A DNA stretch of 6,776 nucleotides, from assembly GCA_039680225.1 (NCBI GenBank), contig JBDKTK010000400.1, positions 1 through 6,776 of the forward strand, given 5' to 3'. Below are positions 4,894-6,776 of the stretch, piece by piece. The position numbers and the translations under genes are program-made. This DNA is from JBDKTK01 sp039680225. Lineage in GTDB: Bacteria > Desulfobacterota > Syntrophia > Syntrophales > UBA4778. Each line of letters begins with the position of its first letter. The stretch's first letter is position 1. Under the pieces are notes generated by a model, which did not search any database, was not told the DNA's origin, and saw nothing but the letters and a program-made list of their open reading frames with translations.

Positions 4894-6339
4894 ATGGACC
4901 AGCCCTTCATAACTCTTGACAACGTGACTATCCGCATCCGGGACAGGATGGTGTTCCGCAACACGGACTGGGAGATCAGGACCGGACAGCAATGGGCCAT
5001 CCTGGGCCCCAACGGGGCGGGGAAATCCTCTCTCGCCCGCGTCCTGATCAACGATATCCCCTATTCCCAGGGCACGGTAACGAACCACCTTGAAGGCATG
5101 CCCGCGGGCTACGTCTCCTTCGAGCTGCAGGACTGGATGATCAACACCGGGGAGATGAGGCGCGACGACCGCAGCGCACGCCGGAGTTCTCCCGGCCCCG
5201 AACGGGCCCGCGACGCCCTCGTGTACGGCAACGGGCGCGTGGCCCCCGGGTCCCCCTTTTTCACTAAAGTCGTCGGCCTCATGAAGATCGGCCGCCTGCT
5301 CGACCGGGAGGTCCGCAACCTCTCCACCGGCGAGATCAGGAAGGTCCTGATCGCGCGGGCCCTCCTGAAATCCCCGCGGCTGCTCATCCTGGACGAGCCG
5401 CTGAGCGGCGTGGATGCGGAGTCGCGAGAGGAACTCACCGGGGTCATAAACGGCCTTGCCTCCTTCGGGACGCAGCTCATCCTCATCACGAACCACCCCG
5501 AGGAAGTCCTGCCCTGCATCACGCACGTGCTCTGCGTTAAAGACTGTTCAATCCTGGGGCGCGGCACAAAGGCGGAAATGATGAAGGCCGGTGTCCTGGA
5601 ACGTTTATATGGACCGGACCCTTCCGCAAGCAGCTTGAGGGCGGCGCCGGTGAAAGCTTCAGCCGATGCAGGCAGGCCCCTGGTCGAAATGAGGAACGTC
5701 ACCGTCCGCTACGGGAAGACAAAAATACTGGACAAACTGAACTGGAAGATGTCAAGCGGAGAGAACTGGGCGATAACGGGCCCCAACGGCTCGGGCAAGA
5801 CAACCCTGCTCAAGCTGATCACGGGCGACAACCTCCAGGGTTACGCCAACAAGATTTTCCTGTTCGGGAAACGCAAGGGATCGGGGGAGATGCTCTGGGA
5901 GACGAAGCAGAGGATAAGCTTCCTGTCCTCCGACCAGCTTGTCAGCTACCGGAAGACGGCCAGGGTCGCCGATGTCGTGGCATCGGGTTTCTTCGACACA
6001 GTCGGCCTTTACAGGAATCTGTCGGAGCAGCAGAAAGGACAGGTCATGCGCTGGATGGACATGCTCGGCATATCCCGGCTGCAGGAGAGGCTTTTCGAGC
6101 AGACTTCCTATGGCGAGAAGCGCCTCGTGATGATCGCCCGGGCCGCCGTCAAATCGCCGGAGCTGCTCATCCTGGACGAGCCCTGCGAAGGCCTCGACCC
6201 CGCGAACAGGCGCTCCGTGATCGACATCGTCGACCACATCGGCAGGGACACCCTCACCGGCCTCATCTATGTCACCCATTACCCGGAAGAGCTGCCGGCG
6301 TGCATCACGCACAAGCTGGAGATGAAGGCGCCTGTTTAG
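4894..6339 (+). CDS. modF: Double-ATPase ABC protein, ModF/PhrA-like
   Basis: A cytoplasmic ABC protein of 481 residues with two fused ATPase domains and no membrane segment, matching E. coli ModF in length and layout. Domain 1 has Walker A GPNGAGKS (38-45), signature LSTGE (143-147) and Walker B LLILDEP (163-169). Domain 2 has Walker A GPNGSGKT (296-303), a degenerate signature SYGEKR (405-410) and Walker B LLILDEP (424-430). GYANKIFLFGKRKGSGEMLWETK, the SGFFDTVGLY segment and the C-terminal PACITHKLE are recognisable ModF features. In E. coli modF lies next to the molybdate regulator modE and has been tied to molybdate or photorepair functions, but its job is not settled. No modE or modABC is present here, so function should be given only as ModF-like ATPase. 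No good ribosome site precedes the ATG. The gene is GC-rich and convergent with the next one. Confidence 0.9.
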   Translation: MDQPFITLDNVTIRIRDRMVFRNTDWEIRTGQQWAILGPNGAGKSSLARVLINDIPYSQGTVTNHLEGMPAGYVSFELQDWMINTGEMRRDDRSARRSSPGPERARDALVYGNGRVAPGSPFFTKVVGLMKIGRLLDREVRNLSTGEIRKVLIARALLKSPRLLILDEPLSGVDAESREELTGVINGLASFGTQLILITNHPEEVLPCITHVLCVKDCSILGRGTKAEMMKAGVLERLYGPDPSASSLRAAPVKASADAGRPLVEMRNVTVRYGKTKILDKLNWKMSSGENWAITGPNGSGKTTLLKLITGDNLQGYANKIFLFGKRKGSGEMLWETKQRISFLSSDQLVSYRKTARVADVVASGFFDTVGLYRNLSEQQKGQVMRWMDMLGISRLQERLFEQTSYGEKRLVMIARAAVKSPELLILDEPCEGLDPANRRSVIDIVDHIGRDTLTGLIYVTHYPEELPACITHKLEMKAPV

Positions 6340-6352
6340 CTTCAATACAGGC
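6330..6352. terminator. Possible small hairpin between convergent genes
   Basis: GCCTGT (6330-6335) and ACAGGC (6347-6352) can pair around an 11-base loop that includes the modF stop codon. It lies just beyond the other gene's stop as well, so it could act on both strands. The stem is only 6 base pairs and neither side has a T-run, so support is weak. Confidence 0.2.
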
Positions 6353-6354
6353 CG

Positions 6355-6776
6355 CTATTCAAATACATCTGCCAGGCGCTTCTGTCTTCCCTTTGCCTCC
6401 TGGATTAATCGTTCCATGACCAGCACAACCGCCGGCTCATCGTGAAGCAAGCCCGTCACTTGTCCAACGGGGAGAATACCCGTTTGCGTGTCGCCTTCTT
6501 CCGTTGCCTTCTGCAGGGACTCAAAAGCCATCGCCATGTGAGCAAGCTGTTTCATCGCCTTATACCCCTGCCCCATCAAACCGAGGAACACCTTGAGGTA
6601 GGGAAGACGCATATGTTTCGCAATTGTGTATGAGCTCATCAGGGCGACAAAGGGATTGAAACCTTTCCTGTCTGCGCGCCGGGCCGCTTCCGTATCGAGC
6701 ACGCGGCACGGGATTCCGTCCAGCCTGGGGGAGTAGAGCGTGTCGGCCACATCTTTCTCGATCGAAAGCTTTTTGT
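6355..6776 (-). CDS. Nitronate monooxygenase/FabK-like flavoprotein, C-terminal part (5' end outside window)
   Basis: Only the last 140 residues are visible; the frame is open to the right edge, so the start lies outside. The segment LYSPRLDGIPCRVLDTEAA followed by a helical region and GILPVGQVTGLLHDEPAVVLVMERLIQEA fits the C-terminal end of the FMN-dependent 2-nitropropane dioxygenase/nitronate monooxygenase family (PF03060), in which a GQ-x-xG-L-x-D-x-P-x-V motif precedes the final helix. Such TIM-barrel enzymes oxidise nitronates or, in the FabK branch, reduce enoyl-ACP. The FMN-binding core is outside the window, so the branch cannot be decided. A GTG at 6750 could be misread as a start, but it lies inside the conserved domain and the frame continues upstream. 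The stop is 15 bases from the modF stop (convergent). Confidence 0.72.
   Translation of the reverse strand, partial: KKLSIEKDVADTLYSPRLDGIPCRVLDTEAARRADRKGFNPFVALMSSYTIAKHMRLPYLKVFLGLMGQGYKAMKQLAHMAMAFESLQKATEEGDTQTGILPVGQVTGLLHDEPAVVLVMERLIQEAKGRQKRLADVFE

Noticed and set aside
4885..5526. A 213-codon minus-strand frame opposite the first half of modF, and a similar one at 5752-6345
   Set aside because: Both mirror the ATPase domains of modF in the antisense direction. Part of each translation even reads as the reverse of Walker-motif codons.
1..6776. Mobile elements, CRISPR arrays, tRNA genes, toxin-antitoxin or defence modules
   Set aside because: No transposase, integrase, phage or nuclease-type protein, no spaced palindromic repeat arrays and no tRNA-like cloverleaf were seen on either strand.

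Overview
The window holds eight protein-coding genes and reads as an ordinary bacterial chromosome segment. The sequence is fairly GC-rich and densely coded, with AT-rich intergenic gaps and Shine-Dalgarno sites (GGAGG-like) in front of several genes. PstS has a cleavable signal peptide with no lipobox cysteine, which fits a soluble periplasmic protein and therefore a diderm (Gram-negative-type) cell. The gene set (PhoB/PstS, a short-form adenine deaminase, ModF) does not allow a confident phylum call. There are no rRNA or tRNA genes, CRISPR arrays, insertion sequences or phage genes.

Layout, left to right. Positions 1-4110 hold five minus-strand genes. In transcription order they are a DoxX-type membrane protein, an NAD(P)H:FMN reductase of the ChrR/YieF type, adenine deaminase (ade), an OmpR/PhoB-type response regulator, and the phosphate-binding protein PstS, which runs off the left edge. 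The first four are tightly packed (gaps of 26 and 7 bases, then a stop/start overlap) and look like one transcript. pstS is set apart by an 83-base gap. That gap carries four 7-base repeats phased at exactly 11 bases, followed by a -10-like hexamer. This is the architecture of a Pho box, so pstS probably has its own phosphate-starvation promoter, and the adjacent PhoB-like regulator is the obvious candidate to bind it.

Positions 4111-4306 are a divergent promoter region containing an 11-base-phased direct repeat and an 8-base inverted repeat. Rightward on the plus strand come a hot-dog acyl-CoA thioesterase (4307-4816), a 77-base gap with a strong hairpin, and a double-ATPase ABC protein closely resembling ModF/PhrA (4894-6339). 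The final gene, on the minus strand and convergent with modF, is the C-terminal part of a probable nitronate monooxygenase/FabK-like flavoprotein that continues past the right edge.

Functionally, the phosphate-response pair (PhoB and PstS) is the only clear working unit. The other genes are single housekeeping or redox functions. I did not find an obviously novel system. The most informative signals are the four-unit Pho box array and the placement of the PhoB-type regulator at the end of an unrelated metabolic operon with no sensor kinase in view.
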